In this document: positions 50,405 through 59,668 of the stretch, in pieces | Numbering within the stretch: position 1 is the stretch's first letter | Layout of the letters: each line of letters opens with the position of its first letter | NCBI RefSeq assembly: GCF_000369405.1 | Contig: NZ_KB849994.1 | Span: 572,248-636,247, forward strand | Reading direction: 5' to 3' | DNA from: Acinetobacter sp. ANC 3929 | GTDB lineage: Bacteria; Pseudomonadota; Gammaproteobacteria; Pseudomonadales; Moraxellaceae | DNA: 64,000 bases | Translations under genes and position numbers: made by a program | The notes under the pieces: model-generated | What the model was told of the DNA's origin: nothing | The model's input: the letters and a program-made list of their open reading frames with translations, nothing else | Database searches by the model: none

Positions 50405-52435
50405 ATGACTAGCTATGCAAATATCTTAAAACCATTACATTTGGGTTTTACTACCATTAAAAATCGTGTCGTAATGGGCTCAATGCACTCAGGTTTAGAA
50501 GATCGTTTTTTCAATTATCCTAAACTTGCGGCTTATTTCGGTGAGCGAGCAAAGGGTGGGGTTGGCTTGATCATCACTGGAGGAATTTCTCCAAACCGTC
50601 AGGGCTGGTTGCTCCCTGCGGGTGGAACGATGAATAGTTTGGCGGATATTCCTCATCATCGTTTAGTTACACATGCCGTACATAAGCATGGCGCAAAAAT
50701 TTTGATGCAAATTTTACATTCTGGTCGTTATGGTTATCATCCATTTTCGGTTTCATCATCTCCGATTCAAGCACCAATTAATCCATTTAAACCTCGTCAA
50801 ATGTCAGATGCTCAAATTCTTGCAACCATTGATGATTACGCGCGTTGTGCCAGCTTGGCAAAAAAAGCAGGTTATGACGGCGTAGAAATTATGGGTTCAG
50901 AAGGTTATTTAATTAACCAGTTCTTAAGTAGTCATGTGAATAAGCGTACTGACCGTTGGGGCGGTGATATCGACAATCGTATGCGTTTCCCAGTGGAAAT
51001 TGTAAAAGCGATTCGCGCTAAAGTGGGTGAAAAATTCATTATTGCATTCCGCTTGTCTCTGCTTGATTTGGTACATGATGGCAATACCATGCACGAAGTG
51101 ATTGTGGTTGCCAAAGCATTGGAAAAAGCTGGAATTACGCTGTTAAATACAGGGATTGGCTGGCATGAAGCACGTGTCCCAACTATTGTGACTTCAGTTC
51201 CTCGTGCTGCATTCGTAGATTATACCGCTGCGGTAAAACAACATGTTTCCGTACCTGTGATTGCATCGAATCGTATCAATATGCCTGATGTGGCCGAAGA
51301 GATTATTGCTTCTGGCAAGGCCGATATGGTGCAAATGGCGCGTCCATTCTTGGCTGATGCGTACTGGGTAAATAAAACCGCGACCAATCGTGTTGATGAA
51401 ATTAATACCTGTATTGCATGTAACCAAGCGTGTTTAGATCATGCATTTAAGAATGAGCGCGTCAGCTGTTTAGTCAATCCGCAAGCGTGTCATGAAACAG
51501 AATTGGTTTATATCAAAACCAAAAAACCAAAGCGTATTGCTGTTGTCGGTGGTGGTGTGGCGGGGATGTCAGCTGCAACAGTTGCGGCAAGTCGTGGTCA
51601 TGCGGTGACATTGTTTGAAGCCAATAATGATGTCGGTGGTCAGTTTAATTTGGCCAAAGTTGTACCAGGTAAAGAAGAGTTCCATGAAACGATTCGTTAT
51701 TTTAAAGTACAACTCAAACAAACCGGTGTTGATGTACGTTTAAATACGCGTGCTAGCCGTGAACAGTTAGAACGTGAAGGTTTTGATGAAGTTATTGTGG
51801 CAACTGGTGTTGTACCACGAGCATTAAAAATTCAAGGCAGCACAGCACCACAGGTGTTGTCATATGCAGAAGTATTGCGTGGTGCCGAAGTTGGACATAA
51901 AGTTGCGGTGATTGGCGCAGGTGGTATTGGTTTTGACGTTTCAGAGTTTTTATTAAAGCCACCGCATCAACCTCAGCCACAACCTTTGGCAGACTGGCAG
52001 CGTGAATGGGGTGTTGATCCAAATCCGAATTATATGTCTGAGGGTGGTACACAACGTCCAGAGGTGGAGATTCCAATTCGCCAGATTTATTTATTGCAAC
52101 GTAAAACAACTCCGCTGGGTATCGGACTAGGTAAAACCTCTGGTTGGGTGCATCGAGCACAATTGAAAAAACATGCGGTACGTATGCTTCGTGGTGTGCA
52201 ATATAAAGCAGTCACCGATGAAGGTTTATGGGTCGAGCATAATGGTCATGATCAATTATTGCGTGTCGATACGATTGTGGTCTGTGCAGGGCAGGAATCG
52301 GTTAAAGATTTAATGCCAAAAGACGGTGAAAGTACCTCTGCGAACTACCATATTATTGGTGGTGCGAAGCTGGCAGCCGAGCTTGATGCTAAACGTGCGA
52401 TCCGAGATGGTGCTGAATTGGCCGCTAAACTCTAA
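50405..52435 (+). CDS. fadH: 2,4-dienoyl-CoA reductase (NADPH)
   Basis: 676 residues from the ATG at 50405 (GAAGGA upstream). It reduces 2,4-dienoyl-CoA in unsaturated fatty acid oxidation. N-terminal FMN domain (TIM barrel, 1-330): VVMGSMHSGLED, KRTDRWGGDIDNR. The 4Fe-4S cysteines are in CIACNQACLDHAF with a further Cys in VSCLVNP. The C-terminal half has FAD and NADPH folds (IAVVGGGVAGMSAA and VAVIGAGGIGFDV). It precedes tRNA-Ser. Confidence 0.95.
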   Translation: MTSYANILKPLHLGFTTIKNRVVMGSMHSGLEDRFFNYPKLAAYFGERAKGGVGLIITGGISPNRQGWLLPAGGTMNSLADIPHHRLVTHAVHKHGAKILMQILHSGRYGYHPFSVSSSPIQAPINPFKPRQMSDAQILATIDDYARCASLAKKAGYDGVEIMGSEGYLINQFLSSHVNKRTDRWGGDIDNRMRFPVEIVKAIRAKVGEKFIIAFRLSLLDLVHDGNTMHEVIVVAKALEKAGITLLNTGIGWHEARVPTIVTSVPRAAFVDYTAAVKQHVSVPVIASNRINMPDVAEEIIASGKADMVQMARPFLADAYWVNKTATNRVDEINTCIACNQACLDHAFKNERVSCLVNPQACHETELVYIKTKKPKRIAVVGGGVAGMSAATVAASRGHAVTLFEANNDVGGQFNLAKVVPGKEEFHETIRYFKVQLKQTGVDVRLNTRASREQLEREGFDEVIVATGVVPRALKIQGSTAPQVLSYAEVLRGAEVGHKVAVIGAGGIGFDVSEFLLKPPHQPQPQPLADWQREWGVDPNPNYMSEGGTQRPEVEIPIRQIYLLQRKTTPLGIGLGKTSGWVHRAQLKKHAVRMLRGVQYKAVTDEGLWVEHNGHDQLLRVDTIVVCAGQESVKDLMPKDGESTSANYHIIGGAKLAAELDAKRAIRDGAELAAKL

Positions 52436-52520
52436 AATTGATGAAACATTATGCATTTGAATACATTGCAGTTAAATTTCTCTTGTATAAAGAGGGCAAG
52501 CTTTGTATTCTTACGCACAT

Positions 52521-52610
52521 GGAAGCGTGGCAGAGCGGTTTAATGCACCGGTCTTGAAAACCGACGAGGGTGTGAGTCCTCCGTGAGTTCGAATCTCACC
52601 GCTTCCGCCA
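52521..52610 (+). tRNA. tRNA-Ser (TGA)
   Basis: 90 bases including encoded CCA, with a long variable arm as expected for serine. Acceptor GGAAGCG/CGCTTCC, anticodon loop CTTGAAA (anticodon TGA), variable arm around GAGGGTGTGAGTCCTC, T-loop GTTCGAATC. A P4-type integrase gene starts 168 bases downstream. Confidence 0.93.
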
Positions 52611-52730
52611 AATTCAAGTTTCTGACACTGTTTAACACTATATAAGTTTATGATTTATAAGGTTAAAGTTAGAAATTAACAATATGACAGGCCGTGACGC
52701 ACTACGCCAATCGGTGGTTATAAAGTAGTA

Positions 52731-52768
52731 AAAAATGCAGTAAGATTATTTCTTACTGCATTTTTTTA
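52731..52768 (+). terminator. Intrinsic terminator after tRNA-Ser
   Basis: Perfect 14-bp stem AAAAATGCAGTAAG with CTTACTGCATTTTT, seven-base loop, then T-run. It precedes the integrase start by 11 bases. Confidence 0.9.
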
Positions 52769-52778
52769 TGTCTGAATT

Positions 52779-53990
52779 ATGGCAACTCGTGGAATCAATA
52801 AGCTTAGTGCTTTACAAGTTAAAAAAGCCAAACCTGATCCTGACAAGATGTATAAGCTGTCAGACGGTGGAAATTTGTATTTGCGTATTGACCAAAGCGG
52901 TAGCAAGTACTGGATCTTCAATTACACACGTCCGTTCTTAGCCAAACGTAATGATTTATCTTTAGGGACTTATCCTGAAGTTTCGTTAGATGATGCCCGC
53001 ACTATTCGTGATGAATATAAAAAACTCATCAAGCAGGGTATTGATCCAGCAATGGAGCGGATTGAAACCAAGTCCCAGAAACAGAAAGAAGCAGAAAATA
53101 CCTTTCGTATTGTTGCAGAAGCATGGCTGTATAAACGTGAGTTGGAACAAAAACAAGATGAAGAGACGATCCGTCGTTTAAAGCACGATGTCTATCCCTA
53201 CGTTGGTGATTTGACCTTTCCTCAGCTTACTCTAGAAATTCTTGAGATTAAGGTCTTTAAGCGCATTATTGAGCGTGGAGCATTGTCTGTTGCCAAACGG
53301 CTTAAATCAGACCTCAACCAAATCTTTAAATCAGCGCGTAAGAAAAAGCTGATCCAATATAATCCAATTGAAGATATAGAATTACCAAAACCTCAAGGCG
53401 GAAACTTTGCAGCCGTGACAGAAGAGCAAGACCTAGCTCCGATGCTGAATAAAATTTGGAACTATTCTAAGCTTTATACACGCTGTTTACTGACCACACA
53501 GGTAGCGTTAAAAATCTCGGTACTGACCTTTCAGCGACCTGGGGAGATACGCAAGCTTAAAAAGGAATATTTCTATCGTGAGGAACGCTGCTTTAAATTT
53601 ACAGCCAGTAAAACCAAGCAACTTCATATTGTACCATTGTCAGATCAAGCCTTTGACTTGATTGAGTCAATTATTGATCTGCATCCATACAGTGAATACA
53701 TCTTTGTGGGTCGGGATGGTAAAACCTTTATTTCTGACAATACCATCAACTCTGCTTTAAAACGCTTGGGCTATGGTGGGGAACAGACGGCACATGGTTT
53801 TAGGGCAACTGCTCGTACCATGCTGGATGAGATTTTGGAGCAGCGTGTTGACTTTATTGAACATCAGTTAGCCCATAAGGTAAAAGACAACAATGGCACA
53901 GCCTACAACAGAACTAAGTTTTTAAATAATCGTCGGGAAATGATGCAGGAGTGGGCTGATTATTTAGAATCTTTGAGTGAGTTGAAATAG
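52779..53990 (+). CDS. Tyrosine recombinase, P4-type integrase of the island
   Basis: 403 residues. N-terminal DUF4102 domain: DGGNLYLRIDQSGSKYWIF and LSLGTYPEVSLDDARTIR (about 25-85). Catalytic residues: Arg in FQRPGEIRKLK, His-x-x-Arg in AHGFRATARTML, His in QLAHKVKDNNG, and Tyr in TAYNRTKFLNNRREMM. It differs clearly from the prophage integrase, so the two elements have different sites. Start is ATG at 52779, without an obvious SD. It faces away from tRNA-Ser. Confidence 0.93.
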   Translation: MATRGINKLSALQVKKAKPDPDKMYKLSDGGNLYLRIDQSGSKYWIFNYTRPFLAKRNDLSLGTYPEVSLDDARTIRDEYKKLIKQGIDPAMERIETKSQKQKEAENTFRIVAEAWLYKRELEQKQDEETIRRLKHDVYPYVGDLTFPQLTLEILEIKVFKRIIERGALSVAKRLKSDLNQIFKSARKKKLIQYNPIEDIELPKPQGGNFAAVTEEQDLAPMLNKIWNYSKLYTRCLLTTQVALKISVLTFQRPGEIRKLKKEYFYREERCFKFTASKTKQLHIVPLSDQAFDLIESIIDLHPYSEYIFVGRDGKTFISDNTINSALKRLGYGGEQTAHGFRATARTMLDEILEQRVDFIEHQLAHKVKDNNGTAYNRTKFLNNRREMMQEWADYLESLSELK

Positions 53991-54182
53991 TTAATAGACG
54001 ACTTGCTTAAAAATGTAGTAGGACTTAAGGGAATTAAAATTATTAATAAAAGTGGTATTTTTTATTCTCAATAAGGAAAATACTTATTGATTTTGCTGAA
54101 TATTTAATGGAAGATCGAATTCGAAGCTTCTTAAGGCTTTAAAATAATTCAATTTTAAAATCATTAATATAAGGCAATAAAT

Positions 54183-54356
54183 ATGGCTAAATGGCAAGTA
54201 AGTGTAAGATGTGAAAATAGTGTGAGAAATGTACAAGTAGAAGCTGAATCAGAAAACACAGCCTGTAATCTGGCAATGGATAAAGTTCGCTACCTTTCTA
54301 CTGAACGAAATCAAAATAAACAGATTAGTGTGCATGCTATAAAAAGATTGAATTAA
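54183..54356 (+). CDS. Small ORF of the island, 57 residues, unknown
   Basis: MAKWQVSVRCENSVRNVQVE ... ENTACNLAMDKVRYLST ... SVHAIKRLN. An AAGG site lies eight bases upstream of the ATG. The strand-strand-helix-strand pattern is like a small RNA/DNA-binding fold. It lies between integrase and the AlpA-like gene in otherwise gene-poor DNA. Not recognised in any family; coding status is a proposal. Confidence 0.5.
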   Translation: MAKWQVSVRCENSVRNVQVEAESENTACNLAMDKVRYLSTERNQNKQISVHAIKRLN

Positions 54357-54501
54357 TTTTTGCTTACACTTACATGTATTACTAGTAATTAGGTCGTTCA
54401 TTTTAAACAGATAAGGCGGAGATTAAATAAATATTAGTTCAAAGTATAAGTTAAGAATTTTTAAAATTAACATTTCATACTTTATGCTCAAGTAACGTAT
54501 T

Positions 54502-54532
54502 AAAACAGCCTGTCATCGACAGGCTGTTTTAT
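54502..54532. terminator. Bidirectional intrinsic terminator
   Basis: AAAACAGCCTGTC pairs with GACAGGCTGTTTT, three-base loop, flanked by A/T runs. It ends the minus-strand AlpA-like gene and possibly the small ORF. Confidence 0.85.
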
Positions 54533-54814
54533 TTATGCTGCTTGATTATTTTTTTGTTCAAGCCAAGCATTGATTTGGTTTTCAGCCCATGTTGGCATAC
54601 TTGCGGTCAGGTAGGTCGGTGCAGGGAAGTCACCACGACGTACCATCTTCCAAAAAGTAGATTCTGCGATATTCAATAAGCCTTTGCTGGAAGGCTTGTA
54701 TGAAACTCTGCGTCTACGGCCACTACGATCCACATAGTCCTTTGCTGGGCGTTCAGGATAGTTCACTAAATCTTTTACACGATAACGGGACTCTAACATT
54801 TTACTAATTTCCAT
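54533..54814 (-). CDS. AlpA-like/MerR-type DNA-binding protein
   Basis: 93 residues. The pattern KGLLNIAESTFWKMVRRGDFPAP, followed by TWAENQINAWLEQKN, is that of AlpA/MerR-type winged helices: they recognise excision or promoter sites. A basic patch (DRSGRRRRVSYKPSS) precedes the HTH. AlpA proteins in P4-like elements activate integrase or excision, so this one may act on the opposite-facing integrase region. It is followed by a strong bidirectional terminator. Confidence 0.75.
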   Translation of the reverse strand: MEISKMLESRYRVKDLVNYPERPAKDYVDRSGRRRRVSYKPSSKGLLNIAESTFWKMVRRGDFPAPTYLTASMPTWAENQINAWLEQKNNQAA

Positions 54815-54999
54815 TGAGCCAAATTTTACTCAATCATCAATCCGATTTCATCAAACTTTTCGTGTGATGCCGTTTCAATGACTGTTCATGGTCCCATGGT
54901 AATTATTTAATTAGATAAGTCCTATGATACTAGGATTGTGAATAAATACTTTACTAGAATATGTGCTAAAATTTTAATTAATAAGTTATTTTAATTTTG

Positions 55000-55854
55000 A
55001 TGATGAAAAAAATTAACGATGAAGACATCAATATATTAGAGGCAGAAATGCTTAATTGTTACCTTTACCATGCAGGTGATACAGGGACTTTAAATGAGCA
55101 GGAGGAGTTCTCTGCTGACGAAATTATGTTTATAAAAAAATGTATGGTTGATGAGATTTCACTCAGAGGAGAAGCTCAACTCTCACAGTTGCATGAACTG
55201 AATTTGTTATTAAATCATATTGCTCAACTAAAAGAAGAATTATTGGGGTTGGACGATAAGCAAAAAAATAAACACAGCGTGATTGGCTATAAACGAATAC
55301 TTTATGCCTATCTAGCGCTTGATTTTGATCAGCATGTTTTTCAGCACCCAAAGTTACAACGCCGAATCAATGGTATAAAGAATGTGAAAAAGCGTTATGA
55401 AGGTAATCTCTATGAAAAGCGAGAGATCATTTATAGGGTATTACGAGAAACTGCAAAAATAAAAGGACGCTGGAAATGTGTTACGGCTGCAATTAATGAT
55501 GTTTACCCGACACTGGAAAAAGAGCTTAAAGCTTTTGATCAAAATTGGATTAAAAATCGTATAGCAGAAAATACCGGCAAAATTGCAGAATTACAGGATG
55601 CTTTAGAAAATAATAAAAAACGATATGAGGGATCTTGTGATATCAAAATTCAGGATCGAACCTATATTAACTACATTAAAAGTCTGGAAGAAGAAAATAG
55701 AGAATTTAGACGAGCTTTAAACGCCCATAATGTTGCAGATATTTTGAAGAAAAAAATGGCTTTTAACTCGAATGATCAAGAACAGACACTTCTTAATCAT
55801 GTGCGGAACTGCCCAGAGCTGCTTGCAAAGATTATTGAAAAAGATTCCAAATAG
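55000..55854 (+). CDS. Coiled-coil protein of unknown function
   Basis: 284 residues from the ATG at 55000. Predicted almost entirely helical: a small N-terminal region, then helices with heptad character (ENTGKIAELQDALENNKKRY; KSLEEENREFRRALNAHNV). No HTH, nuclease or membrane motif. It is the first gene of the central part of the element and is divergent from the AlpA-like gene at 54533-54814. Codon use is similar to the neighbours. Function is not known. Confidence 0.6.
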   Translation: MMKKINDEDINILEAEMLNCYLYHAGDTGTLNEQEEFSADEIMFIKKCMVDEISLRGEAQLSQLHELNLLLNHIAQLKEELLGLDDKQKNKHSVIGYKRILYAYLALDFDQHVFQHPKLQRRINGIKNVKKRYEGNLYEKREIIYRVLRETAKIKGRWKCVTAAINDVYPTLEKELKAFDQNWIKNRIAENTGKIAELQDALENNKKRYEGSCDIKIQDRTYINYIKSLEEENREFRRALNAHNVADILKKKMAFNSNDQEQTLLNHVRNCPELLAKIIEKDSK

Positions 55855-56106
55855 GGGGGTGGTAATGGGGTGGTGAAGAATAAACGTTTAGGCCAATCAA
55901 TGGTGCCGATTTAGTAGATGAATTACGATGGATATTGCAGAATTTAAGTTACCTTTAGCAGCTGATAGAGACTAGGAATTTAGCTATTCAACACTTACAT
56001 TAGTTAAGCAGTTCAATGTAAGAGGGGTCACATTTAAATAAATGGTGGGAGATGATTCCTATAGATTGGTTCCCATGATTCTTAATCCTGTTTTTACCGC
56101 TAAAAC

Positions 56107-56820
56107 TCATTTTGTTCTTTTGGTTAGGGGTAGGCGGTGTTCTACGACCAGACCTCTTTTTAATTTTTCTGAGTCTATTTTTTCTGTAGCTGTTGTGCGT
56201 CTATATAAAGTTCGAGGTTGATCTGTTTGGCCTTGGGTAAGTTCCGTGCCAAGAGCATCATTTTTTTGTTCGGTATATCCAGTATTTTTACTTTCTGTCT
56301 CGGATAAGGTCATTTTATTTTGAAGGAGGGGGTTAGGGAAGGCATGGTTGGTAGTCTCATTCATAGATTTGATGTCGTGACATGATTCTGTAAGGGGCTG
56401 ATTTTTGTTCTCAGATTGCATTAGATGTAGAGAATTTTCATCAATATTGTTTAAATCGTTTTCTAGCTTTTCTTGTGAATTATTCTCATTTATAAATGGG
56501 GTGGGAGTAGATCTTAGGAGTAAACTCTGCCGATGGCTTGCAAGCTCTGCCAAATAGGTTTTTTCACGCTCATAAGCTAATTCTAGCTGTTTTTGCAAGG
56601 TGATATTTTGCAAATGCATCATGTTTAAAATATGTCTAAAATTTTCTTGATGATTTATCTTCGTTTTCTTAATTGCTAAAGAGGTGATAACCTGTAACGC
56701 ATCTTCATAATTTATTTTACCATTTAAAATCATTAATTTACCTATTTTTTTAAGATAGTAAATTTTTGATCTAGAGAGACCTGTCAGTTCGCTTAGTTCA
56801 ATAACAGTTACTTCTTTCAT
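56107..56820 (-). CDS. HTH protein with coiled coil and disordered tail
   Basis: 237 residues from the ATG at 56820 (an upstream ATG at 56856 lacks a site). The N-terminal 60 residues form a MerR/AlpA-like winged helix: VTVIELSELTGLSRSKIYYL. A coiled coil (HILNMMHLQNITLQKQLELA) follows, then a polar, Asn/Glu/Thr-rich tail that ends in a basic patch (KLKRGLVVEHRLPLTKRTK). The layout is like a DNA-binding protein with a partner-binding tail, possibly a partition or replication regulator. Divergent from the large Rep-like gene; the intergenic region carries repeats. Confidence 0.6.
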   Translation of the reverse strand: MKEVTVIELSELTGLSRSKIYYLKKIGKLMILNGKINYEDALQVITSLAIKKTKINHQENFRHILNMMHLQNITLQKQLELAYEREKTYLAELASHRQSLLLRSTPTPFINENNSQEKLENDLNNIDENSLHLMQSENKNQPLTESCHDIKSMNETTNHAFPNPLLQNKMTLSETESKNTGYTEQKNDALGTELTQGQTDQPRTLYRRTTATEKIDSEKLKRGLVVEHRLPLTKRTK

Positions 56821-56937
56821 GATTAAATTGTGTCCAAAATTAGTATAATTAGACATAATTTTATAAAAAAATTGACCGATTTGCCATAATTAAATTAACT
56901 CTTTAAGTGAGTTAGAGATTTAAAAAGATGTAGTTAT

Positions 56938-57023
56938 ATTATTCACTGTGCATAATGTTTTTATTTATTGTGAATGATGGTAAAATTTTATGTGAATAAT
57001 AGTAAAAATAACTGTGCTTAATG
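56938..57023. repeat. Paired direct and inverted repeats upstream of the large Rep-like gene
   Basis: Direct copies TGTGAATGATGGTAAAA (56969-56985) and TGTGAATAATAGTAAAA (56991-57007), 15 of 17 identical, 22-base spacing. ATTATTCAC (56938-56946) is the inverse of GTGAATAAT (56992-57000), and CTGTGCATAATG/CTGTGCTTAATG form another direct pair. These could be operators of the HTH protein or iterons. Confidence 0.55.
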
Positions 57024-57089
57024 AGATGGAGTTTATTGTATAGTTTGACTCAATCCAGCTAATATAAAGGATATTCACTGGTTTTGGGT

Positions 57090-59462
57090 ATGTTAATGAA
57101 TAATTATAAGCTAATAATTAAAGATAAAGATCTATTTGATTTATTTTTTAATCAAGTTCCTTATATCTGGCAAGCTTTAGATCGCTCCGTGAAGCAAGAT
57201 CAGGCGTACCAACCTGCTTGTTTATATAAAGAATCGGTTCAGGTTGTTCGGGCAATCAATAAGTTTGTAGATGATTTGAAGTCAGGAAGTTTGCCTCGGG
57301 CGACTCAGTTGGGAATTAGTGTGACTGGGCATGCTGAATTTGACCCTTTATTTCTTGTTTATTTTAAGGCCCTTCAATTTGAGCGCAAAATGTTCGATAT
57401 GACCTATCTCGAGCTTGGGTTAAATTGGGTTTATTATCAAAAATTTTTAGAAGAAGATGCAGTTAAGCTACCAAATAATATTCCTTGTATTGAACAGGTT
57501 CTGTCGGGTTCTGGTGGTTTGCAGGAACGAAAGCAACAATGGTCACCTTCAAAATTCCATTATAAAAAAGCATGGCGATTGATGAATTTCTTTTCTGAGT
57601 TGCAGAAAAGTCCTTTATATATCGAAGAAACCAATAGACAGGTTCAGCAGGTCGTAGAGAATATTAATTCTGCTTTTGCACATTTTGATACGCTTTTATC
57701 AATACAGCAGGAAGTGTATACCTTGGTGATTGATATTCGTTTCTTGAGTACAGTGAATCAAACTGAGAATGAACCGTTAGAGCAATTGATTGAAAAAGTA
57801 CTTAGAGATCGGGCTGATCTACAGCATGCGATTTTTCAATTGATCCCAGATTGGCTGCATGTATATACCAAGCTTGAGCATGATTATCAAAATGGTTTAA
57901 AGCTTTCATGTGTTTTTATACTAAGAAGTTACAACATTGATCAGGAAGACGTTATTGTTGCTCATCTACAAGCATTATTGAGGAATAATTTTAGTCACTA
58001 TGATGCGATTGATGTCGTTAATGGAAATGAGTTTGTACGAACACATGGTAAGAAACATGCTGTTGGTCGTATTGGAATAAATACGCCTGTTCGGATTGAA
58101 CAATTTAAGTATTGGGTACTCAGCTATTTTTATAAAAAGGATTCATTTGCCAAGCTCATACATCCTGAAATACCTTTTGAGGTGAGTGAGGACTTTAAGC
58201 ATCAGAATTGGCAACAGCCTGAGATAAAGAAACAAGCTGTGTCATCCAAGGTAAGCCCTCCAGCTAAAAATCTTGCGCAGGTATTGCAGGAATACAAAGT
58301 ACCAAAAGGCATATGGGATGTTAAACATCTTGTGAAGCGTGTAGCGGATCGTTTGCTCGTTAGTCAGATTTACTACAAAGAATTTTGTGCTGAACAAGGT
58401 ATGTCAACACAGTATGGTGAGTGGTTGTTCCAAATTGAAGTATTTATTGAGACTTTGTTACACAATCAACAACCAGCCTTTAATGAGGTGAGATTAGCGC
58501 ATCAGACCTACTTTTTGAATGCTAGAGATATGCAAACATCCACCACACAGCTTGGTCAGCAGTATTTATCGCTTATGAAGCAGATTGCAGTTGATTTTAA
58601 CCTTTTGGGGCTGATTGATCGTTTAATTCAAAACTACGGTTTACGTACATGGTGGTTTGGGCATGAAGACAATTTGAGCTTGCGGATGAATATTCAACAG
58701 ATTTTTACAGGCCTTATATTTGATCAGCCAGTCGACTCTGCTGTGTTAGGTCAGTTAAATACTAACCTCCAAGCTGTAAGGAATTATTTTCTTGAACAAC
58801 AAAGACTAGAAGTAAATAAGCGTGAACTTTTGGAGAAGCATTATGCTCAAGCTGTACGGAGGCATACGTATACGCGAGAATACCTGAATAGCGTATTAGA
58901 GCAGAATTGTTGGGCTTATCGTATTACTGTCGAGGTGGGTTCATCAAAGGGATGTTTAAAACAGTCTGAACTATCAAAACTATTTACTGAGTTCATGCGC
59001 TTAGCAAAGCGAGCTAAACCTTGTTATTGGTTGCGTGGCTACATAGGTATTTGGCAAGAGAAAAACTGGCCGATGGTTTCAGAATTTACATTAGATGTCG
59101 TATTGTTCTTTAATGACCGTTGTCAGGCACAATTACAAACCTTAGTCTACGATCTAAATCAGCGCTGGAACAACTTTCTTGATACTAAAGCTGCCCAGAC
59201 TTTAAGGCTGCAAGATGCAGAGAATATAAAGTACTATGGCGCAATTAAACCGAAAATATTAATGCGTTCTGTTGATGGATTGAATACAGAGGATAAGCCT
59301 CAGAATACTTATTATGTTTGTCTTGAAGCACATGATCGTAAAATGAAAAAAATATTCATTGAACATGTCATACCCTATTTCGCTTATCGGGATGTATTCC
59401 ATGCTCCGTTTAGTCAGACAGTTCCCAAAGCTTTTATTAAAGGTGTGATACTTAAAAAATAG
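57090..59462 (+). CDS. Large protein with two Rep-like (YagK/YfjJ-type) domains, no HxH
   Basis: 790 residues. Two internally similar regions, roughly residues 210-300 and 610-720, follow the same order as the YagK/YfjJ C-terminal domain in the 308-residue gene downstream: a strand (LVIDIRFLSTV; ITVEVGSSKGC), a helix, then PDWLHVYTKLEHDYQNGLKL and KPCYWLRGYIGIWQEKNWPM, which align with the neighbour's GYGLALEQGCYTKGYH. The HxH pair and catalytic Tyr are not seen in either, so it is probably not a nickase and may be a structural or regulatory paralogue. N-terminal 200 residues are helical. Start uncertain (57084 TTG, 57090 or 57096 ATG). Confidence 0.6.
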   Translation: MLMNNYKLIIKDKDLFDLFFNQVPYIWQALDRSVKQDQAYQPACLYKESVQVVRAINKFVDDLKSGSLPRATQLGISVTGHAEFDPLFLVYFKALQFERKMFDMTYLELGLNWVYYQKFLEEDAVKLPNNIPCIEQVLSGSGGLQERKQQWSPSKFHYKKAWRLMNFFSELQKSPLYIEETNRQVQQVVENINSAFAHFDTLLSIQQEVYTLVIDIRFLSTVNQTENEPLEQLIEKVLRDRADLQHAIFQLIPDWLHVYTKLEHDYQNGLKLSCVFILRSYNIDQEDVIVAHLQALLRNNFSHYDAIDVVNGNEFVRTHGKKHAVGRIGINTPVRIEQFKYWVLSYFYKKDSFAKLIHPEIPFEVSEDFKHQNWQQPEIKKQAVSSKVSPPAKNLAQVLQEYKVPKGIWDVKHLVKRVADRLLVSQIYYKEFCAEQGMSTQYGEWLFQIEVFIETLLHNQQPAFNEVRLAHQTYFLNARDMQTSTTQLGQQYLSLMKQIAVDFNLLGLIDRLIQNYGLRTWWFGHEDNLSLRMNIQQIFTGLIFDQPVDSAVLGQLNTNLQAVRNYFLEQQRLEVNKRELLEKHYAQAVRRHTYTREYLNSVLEQNCWAYRITVEVGSSKGCLKQSELSKLFTEFMRLAKRAKPCYWLRGYIGIWQEKNWPMVSEFTLDVVLFFNDRCQAQLQTLVYDLNQRWNNFLDTKAAQTLRLQDAENIKYYGAIKPKILMRSVDGLNTEDKPQNTYYVCLEAHDRKMKKIFIEHVIPYFAYRDVFHAPFSQTVPKAFIKGVILKK

Positions 59463-59668
59463 TTGGCTTTAGCATTGAGCAAGTTCATTTTAATCCACTC
59501 ATTAATTTCAAAGGCGGACCTGCCAATAGGATTTGTGATTAAGTGAACCTGTTCAGGGAAGGGGGGATTATAGTAATCGGATTTATAGTCTAACAAGTTG
59601 TAGAACGTGACACGACTTGGGTTCGCAATAAAAGCTAATTTCTGCCCTAACTCTCGTAAATGAGATTT
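59414..59668 (-). pseudogene. AlpA-like regulator without a canonical start codon
   Basis: On the minus strand an open frame reads SHLRELGQKLAFIANPSRVT, then YYNPPFPEQVHLI and GRSAFEINEWIKM. This matches the intact AlpA-like gene at 62124 (YYEASFPQQINLT, HEVNTWI). Upstream of the domain no ATG, GTG or TTG occurs before an in-frame TAG. The first possible start (TTG, 59596) would delete the helix-turn-helix. The 3' part overlaps the end of the large Rep-like gene by 49 bases. Confidence 0.55.

Noticed and set aside
52779..53990. Two integrases belonging to one composite element
   Set aside because: The prophage and island integrases differ in sequence and lie 32 kb apart with core genes between; they belong to separate insertions.
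55855..56106. Possible transposase remnant downstream of the coiled-coil gene
   Set aside because: Looked for inverted ends and a DDE-type frame; none found, only short closed frames.
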